60,000 nt of DNA from Liolophura sinensis (Eukaryota > Mollusca > Polyplacophora > Chitonida > Chitonidae). The position numbers were made by a program, and so were the translations under genes. The notes beneath the pieces were generated by a model. It had not been told where the DNA came from, did not search any database, and worked only from the letters and a program-made list of their open reading frames with translations. The stretch is taken from contig NC_088307.1 in the NCBI RefSeq assembly GCF_032854445.1, forward strand, positions 18,540,001 to 18,600,000, written 5' to 3'. Below are positions 34,901 through 49,900 of the stretch, piece after piece; position 1 is the stretch's first letter, and each line of letters begins with the position of its first letter.

Positions 34901-37900
34901 CTGTGCACTGACTGGTAAGGTGTCATGCCTGGTGTCTATGCTAAATGAATGAGAGGTGTTATCTCTGATGTCTGTATGCTGAGTGGTATGTGTGGTGTGT
35001 ACAGTGACTGAGTGAGGTACCATGTCTGATGTCTGTATGCTAACTGAAAGAGGTGTCATCCCTGATGTCTATGCTAACTGGGTAAGGTGTCATGTCTGGT
35101 GTCTATGCAGACAGAATGAGGCGTTATGTCTGGTGTCTGATTGTCTTTCAGCATTCATATTACCTGTACTACATGTACTTACGATGGTAAAATGAATCTA
35201 AATTTGAAAAAGTTTTAATCCGTATTATAAATTTTATGAAGTCATTACCAATTTTGAATGGAAACCTGCAAACACATGATGCTGATCTTTTTTATGTGAA
35301 AAATAATTATTGAGCTTTTCAAAAATAACAGCAAAAGTTTGATTGGATTTGCGATAATCAATTTTTTGCCAAAAATCTTAGGTTTAGCCACTTGAAGTAA
35401 TTCAAGTTTTGCTCTGAAGAAACTGGGCCATAATGCTTGTCTTGGTTATTGCTGGAGTGTAGAACATCAGGGGGTGGGGGAATTTAGTTTGAATTGGTGT
35501 GCACGGCAGTGTAGGACATAGAAATATTGGCTTAGCTCACACAGATACAGGCAAGATAACGCAGGGGAATATGATCTGCGGCAGGCTGCTAAACCTAGGT
35601 TGTTCTGAATGTGATCAATAATGTCCTAACCACTGAGTCTAACATTTGACATTTATCACCACCTTCGACCCTCACTGACGGACATGACGGAGTGGATAAT
35701 GGCACCTCCTACGTTGTTAAAGCTTGTCTTCGGTCAGCTGACAGGAAGACTGTTGCCAACAAGGCTTCATAGGTGTAGATGCATGTGAATGTAGGATTTG
35801 GGCTTTATGGTACATCATCAGGGCTGCATGTTTAGCTACATATATGTCATATGTGGACCATGGATGCTTTTGATATATGCCGGACATAGTAGCCAGAGTG
35901 TTGAAGGTATCACATAGTAATTCAGTTTTCAGACTAGGGACAGAAGATCTTTCAATTGACATTTATAAAAACTCATGTGCTACCTTGATATTTCTCTTTA
36001 TGGTGACACTACTTTTAAGTATTTATTTGATATGTGGTTTGCACTCATCAGTGCCAGTCATGTTCAAGATGAATAAGGTAAGGGAATGGCCCAGTCGTCA
36101 TCTTGTTAAGGTTAAGGTGTATGGGTAAGGGAAGGCCGGAATGCCCAGAGTAAACCACAGCCCCTAGCTAGGCACTTGGGAGGTCCTCCTGACTTAAAAC
36201 GTCAGCCAAATCAGGGAGAATATTGATGAATTGCAAAGGGTTTGCAAACATTTATGTTTTTGTGATATTCATTTATGTATGTGTATTGTTTACACCACAT
36301 TCAAGAATGTATTTTATTGGTGGCCGTCATAATGTGGGGGGACCGGACCCGATAGCGCAGTTGGTAGAGTGTCCACGTTGGGTGCGGTAGATTTACGGTT
36401 ACATCTAAGAGTTTGAAAAGAGGAAGTTGTAACTTCCTCGCTGGGCATTCAGCGTTAAGGGGATAGTGCAACGACTGGTTGACCCGTATCAGTATAAAGG
36501 CTCGAGTGGGGCGGCTTACTTGGCTTCGGTCAGTCGTCTCAGTGAAGCAGCACTAGAGCGGTGGAAATCCGTCCTGCAACAAGGAGGCACATTACGTGCA
36601 CTCTAAGGATTCCTTCGTCGTCATATGACTGAAAAAAAAGTATGACGTGAAACCTCAAGCACTCACTCGCTCACTCACTTATAATGGCGGGAGGAAATCA
36701 GGTAGGGACTGGAGGAAACCCATGATTATTGGTGTGATAATTGAAAACAACCCAGTTTACTATGAAGAGTCTGCAAGCATCTATTTTCTGAACATGCGCC
36801 CGGCTTATATGCGGCACATATCAAATAAGGAGGCTCGGATTCATCAGATGAAAATTAATTTTGAAATGCACGTCTTGTACAAAATGTTATATGTGTAGGA
36901 CACAATTTGTTCTAGATTTAAAGTGAATTTCAGATATTTCAAAAAAAGATATCTGAAGAAGATTTCAAAATATCTGAAAGGATTTCCAGATATCCCCATA
37001 TGTGAAATGAAGTATTGCTACTGAAAGTTTTGCCAGTAGCCGAGTTTGGATTGCCACTTTAACTATACATATGTGTCAGTTGAGATAAAAGCCGAGAATG
37101 TGGTAGGCTAGCTGCTGAGCTTGGCTTGATCTTGTGACCAGGAACTATCTACACATCTAGGTTGTTGTGATTGTGATCAATAATCCTAGACTGATTGGCT
37201 ATAACCTTTGACATTTATTCACTACATTCTTCTCTCAGTAAACTTGTGTGTTGTGAAGATACATGTCTGATTTGCTAGATGGGTGTGAATTAAGGAAACT
37301 ACCCAGTTATAAGGTCATATTGACTTGTTGATATTTGCTTTAAAAGTGTTAGTTGCTGGTGTTGATATTATGAGGAAGATAAGGGCCTCTGGAGTCTGTT
37401 ATACTTATCAGCACTGTCCAGTTTATACTGGTAAAAGTTCGGATATGTTGCCAAGGGCAAGGGTAATTTGATCAATGCCTTGATTAGCCAAATAAGGCAG
37501 CATTTTTCGGTCAGAATGTCCTAAATCTATAGAGAAAAACAAAATACAAAAAATGTCCAACTCATGCTGACGTCCTCCCCTGCCATACATGGGAAGGTCT
37601 GTCAGCAACCTGCAGATGGTTGTGGGTTTCCACCCAGCCCTGCCCGGTTTCTTCTCACCATTATACTGGCCATCTTCGTATAAGTGAAATATTCTTGAGT
37701 GCGTCGTAAAACTCCAATCCAATAAATAAGGACGACTAAATGGAAAGAAAAAAATTCTGCAACTTTGTGATTCTTGAGAATGATGGCAGTGTAAAATTGA
37801 TCTACATGTAAATGTATCAGTGTGTATGCTTGTGCATGTTTCTTTGTACATGTATACATATAGTCATGCTTGCTGTGTTTAAAACTTTATTTTCTTCTTT

Positions 37901-40900
37901 ATTTCCCAGCCACCAACATGTATAATGGAAGGATTTGTATTGTCTCCGTTAGATATACACTAAAAGTGTACAGACTACATATACATAAACGTTTAATATA
38001 CTCTTCTGGTATATTGTCTTATCTGTTTGCCAGCCCTCTGACAGGCTCCACATTGACTGTATAAACGGATCAATATTGTCTGTAAAGGCTCCCGCTGACA
38101 GCGAGGAAATTCACAAATCTGATACCTCTGTTAATTGAACTCATCACCTTCTCCATTTGCCACTGACCCATGCGTCACTCTGTATTCGGGCCTCTTTTGG
38201 AAGGCCTCCTGATGGATATGTCCATGTCACTCACCTCATTTGATGCAGCTTGCGTCCTGGACAAAACACCACTCACGGTCAGGCAGCATCGGTCCAGCGC
38301 GGAGCTCTTCACCCCCTCTGACATGCGACATATTGTGGCACGCAGAGAAATTGCTCCTCTTGGCCGATTCCATCATTTCATGTTTCAGTACTTAAGTCCA
38401 CATCTTCTACATTTTGCTAATTTTAAAGCGTCTAGGTTTGAAGCCTCATAATCTTCTGATATCAGTTGGCACCACAAACTGTTTTTTGTTTCCTGACAGC
38501 ATTTTTTAACAGAGGATATACATTCACATGTTTAGTGCAAATTGTTAAGTCTGAAGTTGAAAACATACATGTAAATATTGTGCTCTCAATTGAGAGGTGA
38601 AAAATGTTTCTTTTGGTCAATCTTCCTACCCTTCAGTTCAAAACATTCATGTGTGTGTATTTTATATGGTTGCAATACTTTATTATTTAGACATATTTTT
38701 GTCAAGTGTGGAATATTGCTGCACGTCCACTTCGTTTGTTAAAGGGATACAGAATTGATGCTGATTGGCTGACAGACAGTGAAGATAGGGCCCCAAGGGC
38801 TAAAGCCAGCAGCCTTGGTCAAGCTTGAATAAATATACCATACCTAAAATTCAGCTGCCTCTCACACCAGCCAGTCAGAATCAATTCTGTATCGCTTTAA
38901 AGTGAAATAACATTTAGTGCAAAATTAAATCTCAATCAAATTTATGAAATAAATTTTACTATGCAGATAGTCTATTATCTGTGCCTGCTTATACCACTAC
39001 ATGTGATAAAGTCACACCAGGTTTTTATCTGTTTCATGTACAGTTAGGATAGTATGTATGCAGGGTTCATATGCTGGCATCTGCTCAAGGCATATGCATT
39101 GAACTATATACATGCATGTATTTATGTACTACACTTCAGACCCTTTCTATCATGTTATCAGCTCTACGAAAATCAATGTCATGGAAATTATAAAATGTTG
39201 GGCAAGCAGCTGTTTAAGACAGCCTCTTATTGGACGCTAGTTCATCTACGCCTTCGTGATTTTGTCTCTTGGGTTAATTAATATCAGCAAATACCACGTG
39301 GGGTTTAACGGTCTGTGCGCGAAAACCTGATTGCTTGAGTTGGTGGCGATCGATGATAACCTCTATAAAAGACCAGTGGTAAACAAACAGAAGAGACAGT
39401 GATTAAGAGGAGTTGGGATTATGCTGATTAGTACAATCAAATAAAGATTCTGGTTTGACTCTGGGTTTCAGAATTCCTCATGTTTTTTGCACATCAGTTT
39501 TGAAATGTGAAAAGTACGAGTTTGTGATGTTAAATTGTCGGTGGCCTAATTGTTGCCAGGGACAAAGCCAAGTTCTTGTGTGTGAGCAAATTCTGATTGG
39601 AAAGCCATGCATTTTTTGCTTTTTAAACAGTAGGCTGACAGCCTTTGATCTTTCTTTTTATACCTTGCTATTTATATCTTTGTAAAGGTTACATGTAACT
39701 GGATAGTTTTGTCTTACAGGTAGTTTATGTGTGTTTCAGAGTTGAATCCTTTGGACAACTTGAATTTTATTGTTTGGTTTTTGGAGCGAATAAATGAGTA
39801 CTGTACATGTATGACTTCAGACAACATCAGCCATATTCACAGTCTGGCAAGTTTTCTTATGCCCATGACTATAAAGTTACAGATTGTACCTGATTTGGAG
39901 AGTTCTATTGATCGTAGAAAGGTGCCTTTAATGGCTTGCTGGGAAAGCACATTTGTGTTGATATATCCTTCTGCAAAAATGTGTCTATGTACTAGATTGG
40001 TGTTTTATGCCATACTCAAGAATATTTCACTTACATTATGGTGACCAGCATTATGGTGAGAAGAAACCGGGCAAGGCTTGGGGGAAACCCACGACCATCT
40101 GCAGGTTGATGACAGACCTTCCCAGGTACGGCCAGATAGGAAGCCAGCATGAGCTGGACTTAGACTTACAGCGACTGCACTGGGTCATTGGCTCCTGGAT
40201 CGTTGTGCCGTGCTGGTGTGCTAACTACCTCGGCCACAGGGGTCCAGGAAAAATATAAGTTCAGAACAAAAAGTAATGTTTGTGACGTTGATTTGCTTAT
40301 AAAAATGCAATTTTTTTTTAGAAAATTTTAGGTTATTTACCATACATGTAACTGATAGTATTTAGCCAGTTTAGTAAAACATGTTGAAATTGTACTTTTG
40401 TTGCCTTCAGTGAAACTGGTGATCCGAGGGGACAGAAACGTGGGGAAAACCTGTCTGTTTTACCGCCTCCAGGGTCAGAAGTTCAAAGAGGAGTACATCC
40501 CCACCGATGAGATACAGGTTAGTGGAGGAATGGAGGAATTCCACAGGAAGTTGGATTGCCGTGATCGTTGTATGTGTTGTTAATTCATTTAAGTGGTGCT
40601 GAAAGTGACTTTAATGAAACCAGAAAAAAATCAGTCAGTCAGTCAGTTTTGATTCAATTATATACCATGCCATTCAATTTTATGGATGGAGAAAACCAGG
40701 TAGAGCTGTAACTAAGTTCAGACTGTCCTTGTTGTTGTTGTTGTTTCTTTAAAAAAGAGATAGTCAAGGCGATCATTAAAAAGTTGTCTGTTGTGGGCAA
40801 CCCGATCGGTCCACTAAAATCAGATTTTTTTTTGATTTTTTTAATACACGTACACATAAATACGTTGTATCTAGTAGGAGCCATATTTTTATGTGATTGT

Positions 40901-43900
40901 TCATCAATGTAGGTCACTCGTACATGTGACTTCAAGAAGTAATAGTTGATAAAGCATGGGAATATCAAACGAATGCTTGTTTTAACTCTACTGACCTGAC
41001 CAAAATTCCACTGGCTTTGGACCAGCTTACCAGTGTTTAATAGCCTTGAATCCTGGAAAGGATTTACAAATTATTAGATCACCATTATGCAAATCAAGCT
41101 ATCGTTCGATCATCACATGTATGTACACGAAGGAATATAAAGTATGATGGTTAATAAGCCTTGCGTTGATGTAGACTGACATTTAAGCAAACACTCCTTA
41201 ATGCACTCGCTGTCCAGTTTTATATTTCTGTACATGTACATTAGGCCTGTTGAAATTGTGTAAACCAGTAAAGGACAAACCTCCTTTTCTTGCTCAGAAA
41301 GAATACACCAGTGAAATCGGAGGAATTGGTGTCAAGTATTCATGTGGATGTAGCCCATTTTCTTTTAATATTGAATGTTGAGGAGATAAATTTCCCCAAT
41401 AATTTTATGTTTATGTGTTTTAGTGATACAAATAGAAAAAAAAAAATGGTTGAAATATATGACCATAACTGTCAACAGATCCACAGATACTGAGCGGTTA
41501 CAAAGATGTATTGGTTATATTAGGATTTTTTGGAGCTCCTAATCGATCGTAGACATTCTGGTCAGGAATGAAGGAAGTTGTCTGGGTTCACCGCATTAGG
41601 GACTTTGATGCATGGGAACTTTCGCTAGCATGCACAGTTTGTCAGCAAGGAAGAATCAATTTGTTTGAAATTTTTCATCATCATTCAGATATGGTGGCAT
41701 AGGAAACAAAATGCAGAAAGAAAAACCGCTAACTTTAAGAGGTTTGTGGTTGCCGCTTGGCAGTTTATGGATAATATTGTACAGGTTTTTTCTGTCATGG
41801 ATACAAAAAGAGACAACCTATAATTTTGCTCCTCCATCTATCTGTCTCTTGTTGAGGGGAGAATTGTGTTTTGAACAATTTGCAACACCTTCTTACAGTG
41901 TTCAGACATCGAGCAAATAATTTTTATACATATAAATCTTTTGTACCTCTTGATATTCTTGTACTCTTACTTGCTTTTAATCCTCTATTGTTCTGGTTCA
42001 TTGTTTTATTTATGTATTCACAGTGTTTTTGTTGTGTTTTTCATCTGAGTCATTCTTACTGAGCACTTTTCTTTATGCTAAAGACTTTAATAACTTAAAC
42101 ATTGTTAAAAAATAACATGAAAATGAATGTCTCAAAGCCTGTCCAAAGTAAAAGTTTTATTGAAAAATAGAAAGGAATTTATTTGGGTGAGATGTGGAAT
42201 ATACATGCACATGTCAGAAAATCAGCTCCATAAATTTAAAGGTCTGTTAAGGAATTTATTGTAGCAAAACAAGTTCATTTTGTCTTGCACCCTGTTTCAT
42301 TAAAGTCAGATTACTGGCATGATATGGTCTGATTTTTAATTTACACATGCGTAATATTCCTCTTTCACCCTGATGACCATGGTTATAAAAATAGATTTTA
42401 CACATTGGAATTTTGAAAATATTTCATTTGTCAGGTGGCCAGTATCCAGTGGAACTATAAAACAACGGACGATGTTGTTAAAGTGGAGGTCTGGGATGTT
42501 GTGGACAAGGGCAAGAAGAAGAAGAAAGCTGAGGGTCTGAAACTAGCTGAATCAGCACAGTCTGTGGTGAGTCTTAGTCTGGGGCTCATATTCTAGATGT
42601 AATCTGGGGCTTTAGCCTGTGTTAATTGTACTGTAATTCTTCAACCTTTCAGTGTGTTTGCAAGATGTTTATTCAGGTATATTCTGAAGGCATTATTCTG
42701 TGTTGACTTATACATTGTAAGATTAGACTGTTTGTGAAACCCTGAGACTAGCCAATCCAACTAGTGTACATGTAGTTCTGTCTCCAAAATCAAATGAAAC
42801 TTGATCTTTCATATGCAAAACGGTTGAGAAATCAGAGTAGTCCAAATTAAACTCTTAAATATATACATACAATCAATAAAATTTTGACAGCCTGTTCTCT
42901 GCGGCAGTAGTACGATTTTAGCCAAGGTTGAGCCTCTAGCTTCATATATACTGTTTTGCAAAGAAGATTGGATGGATGATATTATTTTCAGGCATGTTTT
43001 TCATCTTCATTCTAAGGACTCATTTCAGATTTTTCTGCTCTTTACTAATTTGGAAAGCTTGCAGTTTTTGTAAATTGAATTTGTTGAAGGCCTTAAAATA
43101 TGAAATATGTTTTGTTATGATCTAATAAAGTTTGAAAAAATAGTCGGGGTACATTGAATTAGTTAGCTGAGATGGTAAGCGAGCCTCTCACCAGTGTGGT
43201 CGATGTTAGTTCAAGTCCAGCTCATGCTGCAGATGGTTGTTGGTTTCCATGGGCTTTGCTCGGTGTCCACCCATCATAATGGGTGGAATAATTAAACACC
43301 AATCAGGTAAATAAATCTTATCTTTTTTTGAGACACTACTCACATGTACTATAGGTTCATTGTTGGCTGCAGAGTCTTGTCTTTTTGAGAATGTACATAC
43401 TGTGTACATTGCAGTTCATAGTGAAAAATTCATAATTGATCATACAGAAAAGCAACCAGACCAAACCTGAAACTCTCATATTTATTAAAAACACATGGAG
43501 TATACATTGTGAATGGTTTTCAAAGCTTGACACAACATGTGTGCATTTGTAGTCTTTAGAGTTATCAGAATTGTTGAATCAGAAAAACATGACACATTTT
43601 TATGTAAGTCAGCATGGTTGATCTCTGCCTCATCACGATCTCCCAGATATCCCAAATCAAATTTCATTGAAGAGCTGATGTATAAATTAAAGTGCATACT
43701 TAGTATTTGTAATTGAATTCAATCTTCACTTTTTGGCGATTTCAAGCCTGCAAATAAACAGCCTGACAAGAACATTGTCAGGGGTGAAATACCATCTTGT
43801 CAGATACAAATTAAGGGGTATCTGACAAGTTTCACCTGTTAATAACATATTCAAAATGCTATTTGGGTTGAACAGGTTTTAAAATTTGTCCGCCATGCCT

Positions 43901-46900
43901 CAAAAAGTTATTTGCAGGGCTGAGATCTAATAAAGTTATCCTAGCTTAACCATTCATCTGTCTGTACAACATCAATTTTCATTGATCAAAGTACTGGTAT
44001 AGAAAAAATTGCATATTTGCAAATATATTCAAGTTTCAAGTTCTCCATTTTCCAAGTATTCACGCTCAGTGAAAAACAATGGTTGACAGGAGAAAGCACA
44101 AAACTTAAAGTTTAAGCTCAAATGTCTATTGAGGTGGAAAACTGTTCATATGTGCATAGGTACTGGCACATATTAAGTTGTGCCTCTCTGTAAGAATTCA
44201 GATGTGTACAGTACGTATATGTGCATGTATCCACCAGGGGCTGATCAGGGTCTAATCACATTTTAGGGCCAGGCCTAAGTAGAGTAGCCCTCTGTTAGAA
44301 TTGCATGATTTGCTCAGTGCTCTAGTTCTATCGCCATTGATCTTTTGATTTAGTTTTCCCCCCGTTGCTGCTTGGATTAGGTCTCGCATGGCTTCCTCTC
44401 CGTACGCAAAATCCATTACGCTTCCCCCGGCAGCCGTCCGTGGAGCCTAGTGCTCATGCGGGACTCCAAAGCTTAAGACGAAATCTATATAACAGTTCTG
44501 GCCTGTTACAGCCCTGCTCATAAAAAAAGTCGCACAAGTCACACAATGTAAACAATCTGCTGTCCTCTTGACTGCTCAAGGGGTAAAAGGCTACCCAAAT
44601 AATTGGCCTCTCTCTACATTTGGCAAGTATTGGAACCTTGCTGGATAATTGGTCTGTAACCTGCCTCATTTTGGATGGAATCAGTAGCATTTTGAATAGT
44701 GAGGTCATGTGTTCAACTCCAGCTTTTACCAGAAGGTTTGTCAGGTGCCTAGATGTGGTCAGTATGTGGGCTCTGCATTTTTTTTTTTTTTTTGTTCACC
44801 CAGAATGAAACAGTCAGTTGTGAGCCTATAAGGTTGACACCTTGAATCCATCATTTCCGAAAATTCCTGATTAGTGAGGGAAATATGTTTGAAATATAAA
44901 CAGGGTTATTAAAATATGACTTTTTTTTTGCATAAGTCCCTATAAAACCTTAATACTTGTTTTACAATACCTTGTCATGTATCCTTTGTCATGTAACTGA
45001 ACGCCTAATGCAAATTAAACTTAAAGTGTACAGTATGCATCAAATACATAAAATTTTGCCCACTGATTTGATTGACTCTAATGCTTCGGCTCTTAATAAT
45101 TATCTCACATCAAGGTTCGTTAAATACATGTCCTATTATTGTTCAAGTCATGTTACCACATCTGTAATCAATTAGGGCATTATAACAGCCGTTGAGAATT
45201 TCAGCTTGAATTATCTAAGCTGTATCCCGTAATAATTTAAATCACTGTCCAAATTTAATAAAGTTCTTACGTTAATGGGGACATGGCATATTTATTAATC
45301 CCGTGAGGTGGTGCTGGTGGGAAAGTCCACGATGTTACAATCCATCAGTTTCTATTCTAACACCGTACTCTCTTTTATGAGACGTTAGCTTTGAGATCAG
45401 TTAGCCATGTCCCCAACTTAGCTTCCAAATTAACCACTCTGAACCGTTACACTCACTAACCTGGAACGCGGTTGTGTCACCTGTGCTGTCTTCAAAGTGC
45501 CAACACTGTATGCCACAAAAAGAGGTGTCCTGTGATCTTAAAGTTATACTGAATTCATATCATGTGGGAATTATGTGGGAATAATAAAGGCCATAGCATC
45601 ACGAATAACACAAATCTATCAGACCCATCCACTCAGACAGCATCAGAACTTCACCGCCATTGGTTGACTTTGTTGCTAGGGAGACTTGGCTGCTCTTCCC
45701 AAAATTAAGACCATCTCTTTTCACAATATAATTGATTATAGATTATTTCTGTTCATTATTAACGCACAAATTAAAGTTATTACTCCCAAACAACTTGTCC
45801 ATCGACTTTTAGATGGTGTACATTATTAACACACAAATTAAAGTTAATACTCCCAAACAACCTCTCAATCACCCTTTAGATGGTGTACATCTCATTGGTT
45901 TCAATCAAATTCCATGAGTTTATCTTTTTCCGAATGATGCCGAGAGCGGGTGATTCAAACTGAAGATGTGGGTTAGCGAAATTTGGCTTGTCACCTATGT
46001 AACAGATACGTTTGTGTTACTGGTAACGGTACGGTTTTTATTATTCACGAATAACTAGGTGATATGAAGTAAGAATGACTGAAGGATTACAGGAAGCATG
46101 TTTTTGTAGCGTATAGCTTTGACATGTTGAGGACAGCACATTTGGAAAGACCAAGTTCCAGATTAGTAAATGGAAAAGTATAGATATGTGTATTTCTGAA
46201 AACTGAGCTGGGAAAGGAACATTTGAAGTCAAAGGTCCTGCAGCCAGGTGTTTTAAACAGGTCCCCATTACAATTCACAGACATTTTGTAATGTTATGCA
46301 TGTATACTGTCAAAATTGACTTACTCTTATAATAGAGAGCATGTATGTTTACATGTACATACTTGTGTTGTTGTTGTTGTTTCGAATATGGTAGCCTATG
46401 AGTATCAAGGTGGCACAGGACAGAAGTATTTTAAGTTATACGAGTGCGTTTATTTTCCTTGCTGTTCATGCAGTAAATTTGTCAGCTTCAATCTGAAAAG
46501 TGTATATGCCTTAACTTTCGCGTGGTACCATGCCATACCACCACACGCAGCTTACACTTTCCTCTACAACATATCAAATAAACAATTACCTTCAAGTACA
46601 ACAGCCATTTTTTTTTTGAGGTGTGGTTGCTGGAAGGGAAGTCTCAGTTTTTGGTTACCTTGGTAACCTGCAGGGAGGCAGAAAGTAAGACTGGCAAAAA
46701 AAAGGTTATCAGATCTGTCCAAAACTGACCAAATTCTAATATATTTTAACTAGGTGCAAACTAACAGTGTGGAAATTTATAGTGCATCAACAACAAAAAT
46801 GTCTGTGTGTTATACAATCAGTGCTTTTTCACTCTTCAGTTCGAAGGCAATTTTGGACCCTTTCGAGATGGAAGAGTGTAGTGATTATGTTGTCAGTTTG

Positions 46901-49900
46901 GTATTTTTTATTTCTTGCATACGGCTATGTGAATCCCATTTGGGAGACACATGCATGACTGCATTGGCTTCTGTATAAAAATATGATGTCTGAAATTGGA
47001 TCATTTCATCAAAGACAGGATGTTTTAGCATGCAGTGTCCTTGCTGGTTTGTGAGAATGTAATTAAGCTTTTAACCTACATGTAGCTAATTAATGTAGGT
47101 TTTGGAGGAGTGGGGGTGGGGGGGGGGGATGAACTCATTTGAGGGCCTGAAGTGTGACTGGGGAACTCGTAAAACTCCTATAAACACAGCAACTCCAGAG
47201 CTATGAACTCATTTGTTCTTTCCTTTATTACGTCGCAATTATCGGTGTATGTGTGCTCATAAAACGTATATGAAATACACATGCACTGCAATGTCATAAA
47301 AGAAAACGATGCATTCAACTGTCATTTGCTCCATCTGTGTAGCTCGTCCTCAAGTCTCATATTGGTTAATAAAGAAACTGATTGCTCTTTGAAATCATTG
47401 GAGTCAATTATTACCTGAACTTACCTGTATGGTGAAAAGCCACTTGAGATGAAATGTTGCTGTATTTATATTATTCCATACATGTAGAAAATACATTCTG
47501 AATACATTGCCCAAAATTTAATAGTCTGTATGCTGTATTTTTTATAGAAAATCAGGCCATCAAAATTTCTGGGAATACCCTAAATGACCTAAAATTTTGC
47601 CCACAGAAGTGGATTTTTAGAGGCAAATAAATGTCACAAAATACTATTTTTGGCACTGAAACTTCTAATTTTTCAGCAGAATATAATCCCATGTTCTAGG
47701 CAAACCTCAAAACACCTTTCGGTTAAAATTAATAGAGCTCTGAGGATCAGGAAAAAAAAAGTTGGTCATGGATGAAATTTGTGGTCATTTAGGGTATGTT
47801 GAAATATTCAGCTTGACAGTGTCTGAAATTGGGAATTATTATTAGGGTAATATGAGACAGTTGGTATGACAGAAAAAAGAGGAAATATTAGGAATAAGCG
47901 TTTTAGATTTATTGATTCAAGAATTTTGGGTCACCAAAGCAAATGCCATGCTTCTATTTATACACTAACAATGCCAGTTTTAATTTTCTTTGCCTAAGTG
48001 TGGTCGGGGAAAAAACTCTGTTCCTTCAAGATCAATGAACGAGGACTTGGCCATAATAGTGCAGTCTGTCACAGACATGTGTAAACCGATCCATTGCCCA
48101 GTCAGGAACACTTCTTTTACGACCCACTTTAGCTGATTACCACAAAGGAAAATCAACAATTCATCGAGAGAAAGAAAAGTTTTAGACCGCCCCATTGGCC
48201 TGTATACACATGTGCATAATTTGCATGCTGTTCAAAAGAAACCATAATGATTTAAAGGCTTCGTATACTGCGTGTACAAAAGATACAGTACATGTAGTTC
48301 CCCCTTGAAACACCTTGTGATTTATCCTAAACATTATAAAAACAAAATCATTTTATTATATATTATGTGAACACTATATGATGAAGTAAATGTTCTGGTA
48401 TTTGATCTGATTTTGTGCTTCACCAACACTATAGTTATACCTATAACAGAAATAATAGCGATAATAATATTAGAAACATTGTATACACGAAATATACTGA
48501 AAATGAATATTATACAGGTATATCGATATATAATTGTTGCAAGTAAAGCTCAGAAGAGCTTATTCCTTCTTAAGAAATTTACACAGTATATGTGTAACTT
48601 CCATATGTATCCCAGTCAGCTTCAGGAGACAGGTGCATATCATGCAAATTACTGTGTGCAGTATTGTTGTGCTTTGAGTTTTAGCATGATTATTATCACT
48701 TATTCTAAGCAGTTTACCTGTAACTATATTCCTTATTCATTCAGTCATATTCACAAAAATAATCATATTTCGCAGAGATTTCGAGATGAAGGGAAATATC
48801 TTCTGCCTTTGTTTAACAGTATACTTTGGTGTACTGTATGATTACATGAAAACTCTCCCTCTCCTCCCTCCTTGTTGATAGTAGTGCTAGAGGTACACAG
48901 TGGTGTGTGTATGTTAGGACGCTTGTGTAATATTGATTGTGTGACGAGATGATAGATGGTGTTGATGTCTGCCAATGTTCACCAGACTGTGAATGTGATA
49001 CCCCCCAATATCTTCATATTTTCATGGGTCATCTACATTGTACTTGTAGCTGGCTTTTTATGGGCAAGTCTTCAATCTGTTTCACATGTTTGAAAGGTGT
49101 ATATTCAAATAGATTCTGAGAGCATAATTCTATGTAGACTGATAAAATCATAATTTGTGCGTTTCGAATTTGGCCAACCTAAGGAATGTACAGTTTTGTC
49201 CAAAATCAAATTAAAAAACTGCATTAATTGCACTGATAGTTGCTCTTTTCATGTAGGAAAAGGTTGAGGAATCAGGGTAGTACTGGATAAATCGGTTTTT
49301 CATTTTTCGATCAGCATTTTAACTTGATTAGGGGGCCTCTGTGGTCAAGGAGATTAGCATGCCACCACGGCGCAATGACCCAGGAGCCTCCCACCGATAC
49401 GGTCGCTGTGAGTTCAAGTCCAGCTCATGCTGGCTTCCTCTACAACCGTATGTGGGAAAGTATGCCAGCAACCAACAGATGGTCGTGGGGCTTCCCCTGG
49501 GCTCTGCCCGGTTTCCTCCCACCTTAATGCTGGCCGTCATCTTATAACTGAAATATTCTTGAGTACAGTGTAAAATACCAGTCAAATAAATAAATCATCT
49601 TGACTGTTAGTCATGTTGGTTCAACTAAGGTGTATGTATGACTAAAACCTAAACCACCCAATGAATTTAAAATAAACAAAATAAATAAACAAGTGGTATT
49701 AAAATGTTTATTTTGTACTTTTTTTCTTTCTCCAGGTTGATGAGCCCTGCTTGGATGCAGAATTTGTGGATGTGTACAAGGCAACCCATGGCGTCATCCT
49801 CATGTTTGACATAACTAAACAGTGGTATGTCAAAGCTGTAACTTTAACATGCACATTGGCAACTTAGGTCCTAATAAAACACTTCACAAAGCCAGCGAAG

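Larger units (their letters stand above)
22992..40410 (+). other. RABL6 intron 1 (17.4 kb), repeat content
   Basis: Separates exon 1 (QYN) from exon 2 (MKLVIRG), which are contiguous in other RABL6 proteins, so no exon is missing. It holds element G, MITEs D, H and E, a MITE-B copy, SINEs, two GGTGTC clusters and a G/C-rich GCTTC-repeat tract. No nested gene with a recognisable domain was seen on either strand. Confidence 0.75.
42567..49735 (+). other. RABL6 intron 3 (7.2 kb), repeat content
   Basis: Two MITE-B copies, two SINE-A copies, a SINE-D fragment, a 67-bp duplication, a possible short MITE and a G-run at 47105-47130. The 142-codon frame at 48413-48841 is AT-rich and matches nothing recognisable. 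The rest, 46000-49000, shows no clear feature. Confidence 0.65.

Noticed and set aside
36345-36420. tRNA gene
   Set aside because: A-box is good, but there is no intact B-box and no cloverleaf acceptor pairing, and the sequence continues into a SINE body.
38170-38451. 93-codon ORF in RABL6 intron 1
   Set aside because: No recognised family, no splice structure or conserved motif; kept out for lack of support.
48413-48841. 142-codon ORF in RABL6 intron 3
   Set aside because: AT-rich, low-complexity Ile/Tyr/Asn-rich peptide without a recognisable domain, expected by chance in such sequence.
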